Below are positions 36,129-44,626 of a stretch of DNA of 56,125 nucleotides, piece by piece. Position numbers and translations under genes: made by a program. The notes beneath the pieces were generated by a model. That model ran no database searches. It was given only the letters and a program-made list of their open reading frames with translations, and was not told the origin of the DNA. The first letter of the stretch is position 1; every line of letters begins with the position of its first letter. The DNA comes from Syntrophales bacterium (lineage in GTDB: Bacteria; Desulfobacterota; Syntrophia; Syntrophales; UBA8958), in NCBI GenBank assembly GCA_026416455.1, contig JAOAFE010000013.1:1-56125 (forward strand). The letters run 5' to 3'.

Positions 36129-36415
36129 ACTTTGTTGACTTATTAGGAGGATTTGCCTTGGGGATCACCCTGGGGGGGGCATACTTTTACTGTCTATGGC
36201 TGACGGTGAAACGTCTTTTCGACCACAAACATCCTATCCGTTTGATGGCTTTAAGCTTCATCTTTCGTGCCGGCGTGGCTGTAACTTGTTTCGTCCTCAT
36301 CACCATAGATGGCCATTACACGAGGCTTCTTTGGGCCATAGTCGGGTTTCTTTCCGCCCGGGAATTCCTAAAAAGAAGGCTGGGAGGGCTCCAATTTTCA
36401 GAGCTAAGTCCTTAA
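36125..36415 (+). CDS. atpR: N-type ATPase subunit AtpR
   Basis: The 96-residue membrane protein starts at the ATG at 36125, whose bases overlap the atpQ stop. It has about three hydrophobic segments (LLGGFALGITLGGAYFYCLWL, ALSFIFRAGVAVTCFVLI and LLWAIVGFLSAREFLKRR). AtpR is found only in N-ATPase operons and is thought to help assemble or stabilise the c ring; this copy keeps the conserved membrane Arg residues. A longer in-frame opening upstream belongs to atpQ and is not used. Confidence 0.85.
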   Translation: MNFVDLLGGFALGITLGGAYFYCLWLTVKRLFDHKHPIRLMALSFIFRAGVAVTCFVLITIDGHYTRLLWAIVGFLSAREFLKRRLGGLQFSELSP

Positions 36416-36433
36416 AACGGGAGGAGTAAAAAT

Positions 36434-37144
36434 ATGGAAATTATGACCATCTCACAGATTAGCCCTGATCAGGTTATCTTCTGGCAATGGAAGTTTATAA
36501 CCCTCAACGCCACTCTCGTATATACCTGGTTGGTCATGGCGATACTTATTATCATCTCCTGGCTGGTTACGAGAAATCTTTCCGATTCAATTCACTGTAC
36601 GCGCTGGCAGAATTTTTTGGAAGTTGTAATTTCTACCATCAGGGGAGAGATAAATGAGATAAGCAAAGGAGAAGCGGGGCATTATTTACCCTTCGTCGGC
36701 ACCCTTTTCCTTTTCATTGCCGTTGCCAATCTCCTGGCAGTCGTCCCAGGCTACGTACCCCCCACGTCCTCCCTCACCACCACCTTTGCTCTTGCCATCT
36801 GTGTGTTCATTGCTGTACCCATCTATGGCATAGCTAAGCAAGGATTAAAAGAATACATAAAAGAATATTTCCGCCCCACATTTATTTTCTTTCCCTTTCA
36901 CGTCATGGGAGAACTTTCTCGCACTCTGGCCCTCACGGTTCGTCTCTTCGGAAACATAATGAGCCACGAGAAAGTAATTGCTATTCTCCTTTCGGTTACA
37001 CCTTTTTTCTTTCCTATCGTTATGCAGGCCTTGGGACTCCTGATTGGTTTGATTCAAGCTTACATCTTCTCGATCCTCGCCATGGTTTATATCGCCTCTG
37101 CGACCCAGACCCATGAAGAGGGTCACGAGAAGACGGAAAAATAA
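36434..37144 (+). CDS. atpB: N-type ATPase a subunit
   Basis: This 236-residue F0 a subunit has about six TM helices. It carries the stator Arg in ELSRTLALTVRLFGNIMSHEKV, facing the c ring, and the C-terminal QALGLLIGLIQAYIFSILAMVYI. GGGAGGAG lies upstream of the ATG. Together with the c subunit downstream it forms the ion channel. Confidence 0.95.
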   Translation: MEIMTISQISPDQVIFWQWKFITLNATLVYTWLVMAILIIISWLVTRNLSDSIHCTRWQNFLEVVISTIRGEINEISKGEAGHYLPFVGTLFLFIAVANLLAVVPGYVPPTSSLTTTFALAICVFIAVPIYGIAKQGLKEYIKEYFRPTFIFFPFHVMGELSRTLALTVRLFGNIMSHEKVIAILLSVTPFFFPIVMQALGLLIGLIQAYIFSILAMVYIASATQTHEEGHEKTEK

Positions 37145-37163
37145 CAGAAAGGAAGGAGATCAT

Positions 37164-37439
37164 ATGGAAAACGTAAACGTTGCCATTGCTTCCATCATTG
37201 CAGCAGCCTTGTGTATGGCCATAGGCTCCATCGGTCCCGCCCTTGGTCAAGGGCGATCCGTTCACTCTGCTTTGAGCTCTATCGCCCAACAGCCGGATGA
37301 GAGAAACTCAATTACTCGTACTTTATTTGTGGGCTTGGCCATGATCGAATCGATTGCCATTTACTGCTTTGTTATCTCGATGATTCTTGTTTTTGCCAAC
37401 CCATTTTGGAACTTTGTTGTCAAGAAAATGGGAGGATAA
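37164..37439 (+). CDS. atpE: N-type ATPase c subunit with Na+-ligand pattern
   Basis: This is a 91-residue c subunit without signal peptide. It has Gln29 in GPALGQG, Glu62-Ser63 in LAMIESIAIY and Tyr67, the same ligand set that binds Na+ in the c ring of Ilyobacter-type ATPases. This predicts Na+ coupling. The start at 37164 follows GGAAGGAG and is preferred over the in-frame ATG at 37113, which lies within atpB. It differs from the other c subunit in this window (21094-21471), which has Ile at the Gln position. Confidence 0.94.
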   Translation: MENVNVAIASIIAAALCMAIGSIGPALGQGRSVHSALSSIAQQPDERNSITRTLFVGLAMIESIAIYCFVISMILVFANPFWNFVVKKMGG

Positions 37440-37442
37440 ACC

Positions 37443-38219
37443 ATGCACATCGATTGGTTCGTTTTTTCAGCCCAAATCGTAAATTTTCTCATTCTCGTCT
37501 ACCTCCTCAAGCGCTTTCTCTATGGACGCATCGTTCAGGCCATGGATAGACGCGAAGGCATGATAGTGTCCCGTTTCGAAGAGGCGGAGAGGCTGAGAAA
37601 GGAAGCAGAAAACCTGGCCGCCCTGTATGAGGAGAAGAACCGATTACTCGCCGAAAAGCAAGAAGAGCTTATTAATCAGATGGTTCAGGCCGCAGAGGCA
37701 AAGAAAAAAGAGCTTTTGGAAAAAGCGCGGGCTGATGTTGATGCTATTAAATCCCGTTGGCAAGAAACCTTAAGGAAGGAAAAGGAATCTTTCCTTCAGG
37801 ACCTAAGTCAAAGGGTAGGTCGGCAAACATACGCTATTGCGCGGCGGATTTTGGCAGCCATGGCAGATGAAGAATTAGAGGAGAGAATGGCTAAGGTGTT
37901 TATTCGTAAACTCAAGGAAACAAGTGCAGAAGAAAAAGACAGATTACAAGAAGCGGTCAAACAGTCAGGAGGCAGGATTGTGGTGCAAAGCGCCTTTCCC
38001 ATTCCCGAGCCTCTTCAAAAGGAAATCGTCGATATTTTCGCAGATTTAATTCCCGGTATCAAGCCAGAGCTACGGTTCGAAATACTCGAAGAAGCCGTAG
38101 CTGGCATTGAGCTTAGGACCCATGGGTATAAACTTGCCTGGAGCATTGGGGATTACCTAGAAAATTTGGAGGAAACCTTTACCCGAGCCTTGGTGGAGGA
38201 GGCGCACATCAAAGCGTAA
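37443..38219 (+). CDS. atpF: N-type ATPase b subunit with delta-like C-terminal domain
   Basis: The 258-residue protein starts with the b-subunit membrane anchor ([25 protein letters not shown] in part) and a long charged coiled coil (about 35-140). It ends in a region resembling the delta/OSCP C-terminal domain: [20 protein letters not shown], then [22 protein letters not shown], like the delta ending with Gly-Gly-Ile and a short helix. No separate delta gene exists in the operon, so this extended b probably replaces it, as is usual in N-ATPases. It starts 3 bases after atpE. Confidence 0.92.
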   Translation: MHIDWFVFSAQIVNFLILVYLLKRFLYGRIVQAMDRREGMIVSRFEEAERLRKEAENLAALYEEKNRLLAEKQEELINQMVQAAEAKKKELLEKARADVDAIKSRWQETLRKEKESFLQDLSQRVGRQTYAIARRILAAMADEELEERMAKVFIRKLKETSAEEKDRLQEAVKQSGGRIVVQSAFPIPEPLQKEIVDIFADLIPGIKPELRFEILEEAVAGIELRTHGYKLAWSIGDYLENLEETFTRALVEEAHIKA

Positions 38220-38229
38220 GAAAAGGGAA

Positions 38230-39759
38230 ATGACTATGAAAGTAGACTTAACAGATGAAAAAGTCCTCTTTGGAACACTGGAAGATACCTTCCAGCTCAT
38301 GGAGCGGCTGATAAAAGACGAATCGCCTCGGATAAATCAAAGGGAAGTCGGAGTGGTTCATTTTGTTGGACAAGGCATCGTCCGCGCTTGGGGATTGCCC
38401 CATGTTAAGGCGGAAGAAATTGTCAGATTTCCCGGCCATACGATGGGCTATGTCTTCAATATCGACCCAGATGAAATAGGCATCATTCTCCTGGGTCCCA
38501 CGGAACAGATGAGAGCGGGGGTGGAAGTACGCCGGACGGGAAGAGTTCTTGATGTCCCTGTGGGAGAAGATTTGCTGGGCCGGGTCGTCGACGCCTTAGG
38601 AAGACCCTTGGACGGTTTAGGGGAAGTGAGAACTATCCGACGTTATCCTGTAGAAAGGGAAGCCCCACCGGTCATGGTGCGGGCCCCCGTAACGGTTCCT
38701 CTCCAAACGGGAATAAAGGTTATCGATGCCCTTATTCCCATTGGTCGAGGTCAACGAGAACTCATCCTGGGGGATCGGCAGACGGGGAAGACGGCCATTG
38801 CCATAGATACAATCATCAACCAAAGGGACAAGGACGTAATTTGCATCTACACGGCGATTGGAAAGAAGGCATCGGACGTAGCTAAGGTCGTCGCCGACCT
38901 GAAAGAATACGGTGCCATGCCTTACTCTATCGTTGTGGCAGCTACAGCTGAGGACGTACCGGGATTACAATTTATCGCCCCCTACGCTGCCACCTCTATA
39001 GGAGAATACTTCATGGAAAAGGGCCGGGATGTGCTTGTCGTCTATGATGACCTCACCTGCCATGCCCGTGCCTATAGAGAACTGTCTCTTCTTCTGCGGC
39101 GGCCACCGGGTCGTGAGGCCTTTCCGGGCGATATTTTCTACATTCATTCCCGTCTATTGGAACGTTCCACCCACCTAAGGGAAGAACGAGGTGGTGGCTC
39201 CCTTACCGCCCTACCTATCGTTGAAACGGAAGCCCAAGACATATCGTCTTACATTCCCACCAATCTCATCTCTATTACGGATGGTCAAATTTATCTGACC
39301 CCCCGCCTGTTTCAAAAAGGGATACTGCCGGCCGTGGATGTGGGAAAATCTGTGTCTCGCGTGGGAGGTAAGGCCCAACTTCCCGCGTACCGATTAGTAG
39401 CCGGAGATTTAAGACTGTCCTATTCGCAGTTTGAAGAGCTAGAATCCTTTTCCCGTTTCGGAACCCGCCTCGACGAGGCAACCAGAAGAGTGTTAGAGAG
39501 AGGATGGCGAATTAGAGAAATCCTGAAACAGTCTCAGTACAGACCCATGCCTGCGGCTGAACAAATTGCCGCTCTGATTGCCGTCACCGGTGGAGTAATG
39601 GATAGGATACCCATCGAAAAGGTACTAGAGGCAGAAGCAAAAGTACGGCTAGCCGTAAGAGAGGAGGCATCCGACGTATGCCTCAGAATAGAAAAGGGAG
39701 AAAAACTTTCTACCACCGATCTCGAAATAATTCTCAAGATAGCCGAAAAAGTGGTGTGA
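38230..39759 (+). CDS. atpA: N-type ATPase alpha subunit
   Basis: This 509-residue non-catalytic nucleotide-binding subunit has Walker A GDRQTGKT (about 179-186), [39 protein letters not shown] and the alpha-specific [10 protein letters not shown]. Two in-frame ATGs, 38230 and 38236, are possible; AAAAGGGA lies before the first. The N terminus has an unusual acidic lead-in (about 1-40), as in N-ATPase alpha subunits. Confidence 0.95.
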   Translation: MTMKVDLTDEKVLFGTLEDTFQLMERLIKDESPRINQREVGVVHFVGQGIVRAWGLPHVKAEEIVRFPGHTMGYVFNIDPDEIGIILLGPTEQMRAGVEVRRTGRVLDVPVGEDLLGRVVDALGRPLDGLGEVRTIRRYPVEREAPPVMVRAPVTVPLQTGIKVIDALIPIGRGQRELILGDRQTGKTAIAIDTIINQRDKDVICIYTAIGKKASDVAKVVADLKEYGAMPYSIVVAATAEDVPGLQFIAPYAATSIGEYFMEKGRDVLVVYDDLTCHARAYRELSLLLRRPPGREAFPGDIFYIHSRLLERSTHLREERGGGSLTALPIVETEAQDISSYIPTNLISITDGQIYLTPRLFQKGILPAVDVGKSVSRVGGKAQLPAYRLVAGDLRLSYSQFEELESFSRFGTRLDEATRRVLERGWRIREILKQSQYRPMPAAEQIAALIAVTGGVMDRIPIEKVLEAEAKVRLAVREEASDVCLRIEKGEKLSTTDLEIILKIAEKVV

Positions 39760-39763
39760 TTCA

Positions 39764-40681
39764 ATGCAAACGATGGAGTCTTTGAAAAGAAAAATTAAAA
39801 GCGCCCAGGATTTGCATTCCGTCGTCAAGACCATGAAGGCTCTTGCGGCAGTAAGCATCAGGCAATACCAGCGAGCCGTTGAATCGTTGGCCGATTACAA
39901 TCGAACGGTAGAGATGGGATTCCATGTAATTCTCAAATATCGTCCCTCAGAAATAAGAGCTCGCCTAACTGGTCCACCCCAACGGATAGGTGCTATTGTA
40001 TTTGGATCCGATCAAGGCCTCTGTGGTCCGTTAAATGAAAATATCGCCCATCATGCCCTTGAGGAAATGGCATCGACGGGCACATCGTTCGAAGACCGCT
40101 ACGTTATTGCGGTAGGAGAGAGAATCGAAGGGTACCTATTGGACGCCGGACAGGCAATCATAGAAACCTTATCGATGCCCAACTCTGTAGGGGGCATTAC
40201 TCCAATGGTTCAAGATCTGATCATGATCATCGAGGACTGGTATTTTCGGCGCCAAATAGACCATATCTATCTTTACTATAATGAATACCAATCGGGGGCC
40301 ACGTATCGTTCCCGTACCCTGCAGCTTCTACCCGTTGATCAGAGATGGTTAAAGAAGATGGAACGGGCGAAATGGCCATCGAAGGTGCTCCCCATTTACA
40401 CCATCAAATGGGACAATCTCTTTGCAAGCTTGGTTAGGGAATATCTTTTTGTTTCTCTATTCCGTGCCTTCGCCGAGTCATTAGCCAGCGAAAATGCGAG
40501 CCGCTTAGCAGCCATGCAGAACGCGGAAAAAAACATTGAAGAAAGGATTCAAGAATTAACCGTTATGTTTCACCGGCAACGACAGATGACGATTACCGAA
40601 GAGCTATTGGACATAGTTGCCGGTTTCGAGGCCTTAAAGGGGGCGGAAAAAAAGGAGGTGACCGTCTATGGCCATGGATAA
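39764..40681 (+). CDS. atpG: N-type ATPase gamma subunit
   Basis: This 305-residue rotor shaft subunit starts with the typical helix (SLKRKIKSAQDLHSVVKTMKALAAVS). It has the conserved GSDQGLCGPLNENI segment and the C-terminal helix with EYLFVSLFRAFAESLASENASRLAAMQNA. It closes the ATPase set. It overlaps the start of the cytidylate-kinase-like gene by 14 bases, so the two are translationally coupled. Confidence 0.94.
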   Translation: MQTMESLKRKIKSAQDLHSVVKTMKALAAVSIRQYQRAVESLADYNRTVEMGFHVILKYRPSEIRARLTGPPQRIGAIVFGSDQGLCGPLNENIAHHALEEMASTGTSFEDRYVIAVGERIEGYLLDAGQAIIETLSMPNSVGGITPMVQDLIMIIEDWYFRRQIDHIYLYYNEYQSGATYRSRTLQLLPVDQRWLKKMERAKWPSKVLPIYTIKWDNLFASLVREYLFVSLFRAFAESLASENASRLAAMQNAEKNIEERIQELTVMFHRQRQMTITEELLDIVAGFEALKGAEKKEVTVYGHG

Positions 40682-41465
40682 ACGCTTATGCGTGATCTGC
40701 GCTTGGAGGCAATACTGCCAAAAGAGATTTTCCGTCACATTCGACGGGATAAGTATGCACTGTCCTGATTTTACTCGAGATTATACAATCAAAGATCTCG
40801 AAGCAGATCGAAAGGCATTGGAGAGTCAACTCGAAAAATGGCGACGTGAAGGCAAAGATAAAAAGTATCGACCGTGCATTACCGTTTCTCGAGAAGCTGG
40901 AGCGGGTGCAAGCGAGATTTGTAGAAAGTTGGCCGAAGAATTGAAAATGGATTTGATCGGCTCCCAAATTATCGCCCGCATTGCGGAAAGTGCAAATATG
41001 AGCGAAAAGGTAGTAAGTATGCTAGATGAGAAGAAGATTTCCATGCTTGATAGCTGGATTCAATCATTCTTCACAGCTCGCCACTTATGGCCGGACGTAT
41101 ATCTGCAACATCTAATTAAGGTCATACGTGCTGGCGCCGGGGAATTCGGCAATGCCATTATTATGGGGCGAGGAGCGCAGTTTATACTACCGGCAGAAAA
41201 GATTTTTCGTGTGCGATTTATTGCTCCTTTAGAAAAAAGGATAGAACATGTGATGAGAAACCGAGGCCTGAGTTACGATGAAGCCAAAGCTTATATAGTG
41301 AAAACTGATAATGACCGAAGTGCTTTTATTATGAAATATTTTCATGAAGATGTAACTAATCCAGCCCACTACGACCTCGTACTCAATACGGGGGATATCA
41401 GCATAGACGAAGCGGTAAAAATAGTGAAGGAAGCCTACCAAGCGAAAAAATTTCTCATCCCTTAG
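40668..41465 (+). CDS. cytidylate-kinase-like protein with N-terminal Cys cluster
   Basis: Residues about 65-265 of this 265-residue protein match the cytidylate kinase-like family (PF13189-type): TVSREAGAGASEICRKLAEEL in place of a classical P-loop, IIMGRGAQFIL, RVRFIAPLEKRIEHVM and DNDRSAFIMKYF. Residues 1-35 carry four Cys (8, 11, 17, 32), which may bind a metal or sense redox state, and a charged helix (45-62) links the two. GGAGGTG precedes the ATG. Coupling to atpG is odd: nucleotide kinases are not part of known N-ATPase operons. The substrate is unknown. Confidence 0.78.
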   Translation: MAMDKRLCVICAWRQYCQKRFSVTFDGISMHCPDFTRDYTIKDLEADRKALESQLEKWRREGKDKKYRPCITVSREAGAGASEICRKLAEELKMDLIGSQIIARIAESANMSEKVVSMLDEKKISMLDSWIQSFFTARHLWPDVYLQHLIKVIRAGAGEFGNAIIMGRGAQFILPAEKIFRVRFIAPLEKRIEHVMRNRGLSYDEAKAYIVKTDNDRSAFIMKYFHEDVTNPAHYDLVLNTGDISIDEAVKIVKEAYQAKKFLIP

Positions 41466-41499
41466 TTCCCAAGACCCTACAAATATGTTATAAAAAAAT

Positions 41500-41524
41500 A
41501 GGTTTACCCCAAAGGGGTAAACCT
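41500..41524. repeat. perfect hairpin after the ATPase operon
   Basis: AGGTTTACCCC (41500-41510) and GGGGTAAACCT (41514-41524) form an 11-bp stem with a 3-base loop. On the plus strand no U tract follows; on the minus strand it is followed by TATTTTTTTATAAC. So it looks like an efficient intrinsic terminator only for antisense transcripts, and for the plus strand it could be a processing or 3'-end-protecting hairpin. Confidence 0.75.
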
Positions 41525-41537
41525 GCGAGATATTAAT

Positions 41538-42746
41538 ATGAACATTCTCCTTGCCTTTCTCTTAGGCTCTGCGATCACCGCCTTCATATGCCTGGCATAT
41601 GCCCTGTGGCAACGATCAAAACAAGAACGGATGATGCGAAGCATTATTCAAGGGTTTCCGATACCAACTTTCGTCATCGACCGAAATCACCGCGTCCTGT
41701 ATTGGAACAAGGCATTAGAGACCTTAAGCGGAGTCAAGAGAGTAGACATAATTGGTACCACCAATCACTGGCAAGCGTTTTACCGCTTCTCGCGACCATG
41801 TCTGGCCGATCTTATTGTAGATGAAAAACTGGAGGAAGGTGAAAAATGGTATTCTAACCGCATAACTCGTTCGATCCCTCTCAAAGAAGCTTATGAGGCA
41901 ACAGAATTTTTCCCCGGCTTCGGTACCCACGGTCGATGGGTGCATATTACCGCTGCACCGATTCGGGACGGGCGGGGTAAAATCACCGGTGCTATAGAAA
42001 CTTTAGAAGACATTACAGACAGAAAACGGGCGGAAGACGAGCTCATTCGTATGAAAAAATTAGAGTCATTAGGCACTTTCGCCAGTGGTGTCGCCCAAGA
42101 TTTCGATGCCCTCCTTTCGGCCATACTTCGCAATATATTTCTCGCCAAACTCTCGGCCGATGAAGAGGATAAAATTTTGGAAGAAGGTCTCGCCATCGCG
42201 GAAAAAGCCGGCTTACAGGCTAAAGAATTAGCTCACAAGCTTATTACTTTTGCCAAAGGAGGATTCCCTATCCGTCATCCCGAAAGAATCGAGCCTCTGT
42301 TGATGCGCGTTTTGGAGTCGAAAGCGAAAGAGGGCGTGGCGTATCGGGTTTCCATACCTGATGATATCTGGACAGTTTACGTGGACGCAAAACAGATTAA
42401 TCAGGTGTTCGAAAATATTCTGCAGAATGCCCTCGATGCCATGCCAAATGGAGGGGAGGTGGAAATTACGGCGGAAAACGTTTGCGAAGAAGAATCAAAT
42501 GTGCTCAGGCCGGGTAAATATGTAAAAATATGCTTCCGCGACTCGGGCATGGGAATTAAAGAAGAAGATCTGCCCCGCATCTTCGACCCATACTTTACAA
42601 CTAAAGGTAGTCGTGGCCGGGGGGTAGGCCTCGGCTTAGCAGTGACCTACTCCATATTGAAAAATCATGAGGGACACATCACTGCTACCTCTACCCCGGG
42701 AGAGGGAACAATTTTTCAACTCTATCTTCCGGCGACTAACCATTGA
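41538..42746 (+). CDS. PAS sensor kinase-like protein lacking the phospho-accepting His
   Basis: This 402-residue protein has one N-terminal TM helix (about 4-24), a PAS domain (about 35-165) very like the first PAS of the kinase at 28974 (both have VLYWNKALE or ILYWNKALE, RPCLADL and GAIETLEDIT), and a dimerisation region. An HATPase domain follows, with NQVFENILQNALDAM, DSGMGI and GVGLGLAVTYS. In the H box the usual HDFNN is QDFDA, so residue 187 is Gln and no autophosphorylation at that site is possible. ATP-binding motifs look intact. It may act as a regulator of the paralogous kinase or by conformational signalling. It lies just downstream of the N-ATPase genes. Confidence 0.88.
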   Translation: MNILLAFLLGSAITAFICLAYALWQRSKQERMMRSIIQGFPIPTFVIDRNHRVLYWNKALETLSGVKRVDIIGTTNHWQAFYRFSRPCLADLIVDEKLEEGEKWYSNRITRSIPLKEAYEATEFFPGFGTHGRWVHITAAPIRDGRGKITGAIETLEDITDRKRAEDELIRMKKLESLGTFASGVAQDFDALLSAILRNIFLAKLSADEEDKILEEGLAIAEKAGLQAKELAHKLITFAKGGFPIRHPERIEPLLMRVLESKAKEGVAYRVSIPDDIWTVYVDAKQINQVFENILQNALDAMPNGGEVEITAENVCEEESNVLRPGKYVKICFRDSGMGIKEEDLPRIFDPYFTTKGSRGRGVGLGLAVTYSILKNHEGHITATSTPGEGTIFQLYLPATNH

Positions 42747-42752
42747 TTTCTC

Positions 42753-44327
42753 TTAATCCAAGTTTCTCAGCTCTCGGCGGAGAATCTTACCAACCGCACT
42801 CTTGGGCAGAGATTCCAGAATCCGGATTACTTTTGGTCTCTTGTAAGCGGGAAGTTTTTCCCGACAGAAATCCATTAGTTCGTCGACGGTTACGGAGCCG
42901 GGGGTCTTTAAAACGACGAAGGCTTTTACTGCCTCCCCATACACAGGATCGGGCATCCCTACTACTCCTGCCTCCAAAACAGCCGGATGGGTATGAAGCA
43001 CGTTTTCTATTTCTTTTGGGTATATATTTTCCCCACCCCTGATGATGAGATCCTTCTTTCGGTCGGTAATATATAGGTAGCCGTCTTCATCCATATATCC
43101 CACATCCCCGGTATGAAGCCACCCATCTCGAATGGCTTCAGCCGTTTCTTGTGGTTTATTCCAATATCCTTTCATGACAGCCGGACCTTTGATGCAGATT
43201 TCTCCCACCTGGCCAGGAGGAAGAACGTTACCATGATCGTCGAGTACTTTCATTGTATTGGCCTTTTGGTAACACTTACCGATTGACCCATACTTGGGTG
43301 GCCGATTCTCTGCTGCGTTTCCACAATTAACCGTCGTTGCCTCACTCAGACCGTATCCTTCCCATATATCGATTCCATACCTCTCCTTCCACTGCCGCGC
43401 TACCTCAAGTGGCATAGGAGCAGCTCCACAAATACACATCTTGAGTGAACTGAGATCGTACTTTGGTGCCGCCGGATGATTGAGGATCTGGATGTACATG
43501 GTTGGAACCCCGCGAAAATCCGTCACTTTATATTTTTCAATCGCCGCCATGGCCTCTTCCGGATTCCATCGCGGCACGAGGACGAGTTTCCCCCCCGTTA
43601 AAAATTCCAAGTTTAGGGCAAAAACCCCATATCCATGGAATAAAGGCAAGGTGATGAGGGAAACGCGATTGCGATCGATGCCAAACACCTCCGTCTCTTT
43701 TCCATCGACGATCGCCTTCACCCTTACCCCCCAGGCATCGAGGAGCACGGTTTCATAATAACCGGAGACGTGACTGTACCAATTGTAATGGGTTAACATC
43801 ACCCCTTTGGGTACTCCCGTTGTACCAGCCGTATAGATCATGACGGCTGTGTCATCATTGTCCGTGTCTTCGATAGATAATTTGTCTGATTCCGAAGATA
43901 TGATTTCTTTATAGGAAAGAGCACCGGCAGGAACATTATCCCCGATCATGATGACATGCCGCAATTCTTCAACCCCCGTACGGGCTTCCTGAATCGTTGA
44001 CCAGTAATCTGGTGCACTGATGAGAGCAGAAAGACCTGCATCCTTATATATATAAGATAAATCTAGCGCTTTTTGAGCAGGATTCAGGGGTACGAGGATG
44101 CCGCCTATCTTAAAAGTCGCATAAAAGGTTTGGACGAGTTCCGGACAGTTCGGCAGTTGGACTCCTACCCGATCACCTTTCTTGATCCCTAACTTCTTCA
44201 GGGCATTTCCTAACCTATTGACCATCCTATTAATTTCAACGTTGGTAATCCATTTGTCCTCGTGGCAAATGAAATCGTATTCACCAAACCTTTTTATATT
44301 GTCTTCAATCAAACGCCCGATATTCAT
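42753..44327 (-). CDS. AMP-forming acyl-CoA synthetase
   Basis: This 524-residue ANL-superfamily acyl-CoA ligase (fatty acid or similar acid + ATP + CoA) has the P-loop-like YTAGTTGVPKGVMLTHYN (about 165-182), YGLSEATTVNCGN, GWLHTGDVGYMDEDGYLYITDRKKDLIIRGG in pieces and the C-terminal lysine motif in PKSAVGKILRREL. The chain length cannot be read. It converges on the kinase-like gene with 6 bases between stops. Its start at 44327 faces away from the leu operon; 44328-44400 should contain its promoter, which I could not place. Confidence 0.93.
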   Translation of the reverse strand: MNIGRLIEDNIKRFGEYDFICHEDKWITNVEINRMVNRLGNALKKLGIKKGDRVGVQLPNCPELVQTFYATFKIGGILVPLNPAQKALDLSYIYKDAGLSALISAPDYWSTIQEARTGVEELRHVIMIGDNVPAGALSYKEIISSESDKLSIEDTDNDDTAVMIYTAGTTGVPKGVMLTHYNWYSHVSGYYETVLLDAWGVRVKAIVDGKETEVFGIDRNRVSLITLPLFHGYGVFALNLEFLTGGKLVLVPRWNPEEAMAAIEKYKVTDFRGVPTMYIQILNHPAAPKYDLSSLKMCICGAAPMPLEVARQWKERYGIDIWEGYGLSEATTVNCGNAAENRPPKYGSIGKCYQKANTMKVLDDHGNVLPPGQVGEICIKGPAVMKGYWNKPQETAEAIRDGWLHTGDVGYMDEDGYLYITDRKKDLIIRGGENIYPKEIENVLHTHPAVLEAGVVGMPDPVYGEAVKAFVVLKTPGSVTVDELMDFCREKLPAYKRPKVIRILESLPKSAVGKILRRELRNLD

Positions 44328-44407
44328 AAATTTTGCCCCCCTTCAATTTTTTCCCATTTCTGATACAAAAATGGGTATCCGGAGTCAAGGCAATAAACAA
44401 ATTATCC

Positions 44408-44436
44408 TTGACAAGTTTTTTATATTTTTATAAGTA
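44408..44436 (+). promoter_or_regulatory. sigma70-like promoter of the leu attenuator
   Basis: TTGACA (44408-44413) is followed by AT-rich sequence with TAAGTA at a 17-base spacing (44431-44436) or TATAAG at 15 (44429-44434). It would start transcription shortly before the leader peptide at 44456. Confidence 0.6.
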
Positions 44437-44455
44437 ATAACTACCGTTGAAATTT

Positions 44456-44545
44456 ATGAAGACGAACGGGAACTGCGCCATTATTACATTGTTGCTTTGC
44501 TTGCGGAAGGGAGAGGTGCGCCCGTTGTCTTCAAACAGTTCATAA
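44456..44545 (+). CDS. leuL: leu operon leader peptide
   Basis: This 29-codon open frame begins MKTNGN. Its core reads Ile-Ile-Thr-Leu-Leu-Leu-Cys-Leu (codons ATT ATT ACA TTG TTG CTT TGC TTG, 44480-44503). Four Leu codons within five positions are what a leucine-sensing attenuator needs. The stop TAA at 44543 lies 25 bases before the terminator stem. The ribosome-binding site is weak by eye. The reading is strongly supported by the RNA pairings around it. Confidence 0.82.
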   Translation: MKTNGNCAIITLLLCLRKGEVRPLSSNSS

Positions 44546-44580
44546 CCAGAAATAAAGAACTGAAATGAAGGCCATGGGCG
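44458..44580 (+). promoter_or_regulatory. leu attenuator: 1:2 and 2:3 alternative pairings
   Basis: Segment 1 (44458-44470, GAAGACGAACGGG) pairs with segment 2 (44521-44532, CCCGTTGTCTTC) over 12 bp with one bulged G. Segment 2 (44519-44532) can instead pair with segment 3 (44567-44580, GAAGGCCATGGGCG): 11 Watson-Crick pairs, two G-U and one mismatch. Segment 3 is the 5' side of the terminator. A ribosome stalled at the Leu codons would block 1:2, allow 2:3 and so prevent termination, inducing leuA when leucyl-tRNA is scarce. A further small stem CAGTTC/GAACTG (44536-44541, 44557-44562) lies between. Confidence 0.82.
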
Positions 44581-44600
44581 AAAAATCCCATGGCCTTTTT
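44570..44600 (+). terminator. attenuator terminator before leuA
   Basis: GGCCATGGG (44570-44578) and CCCATGGCC (44587-44595) form a perfect 9-bp stem with an 8-base A-rich loop, followed at once by TTTTT. It lies 27 bases before the leuA start codon. Confidence 0.93.
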
Positions 44601-44626
44601 ATTTGCCTGAAAGGAGGAAAGAAGAA

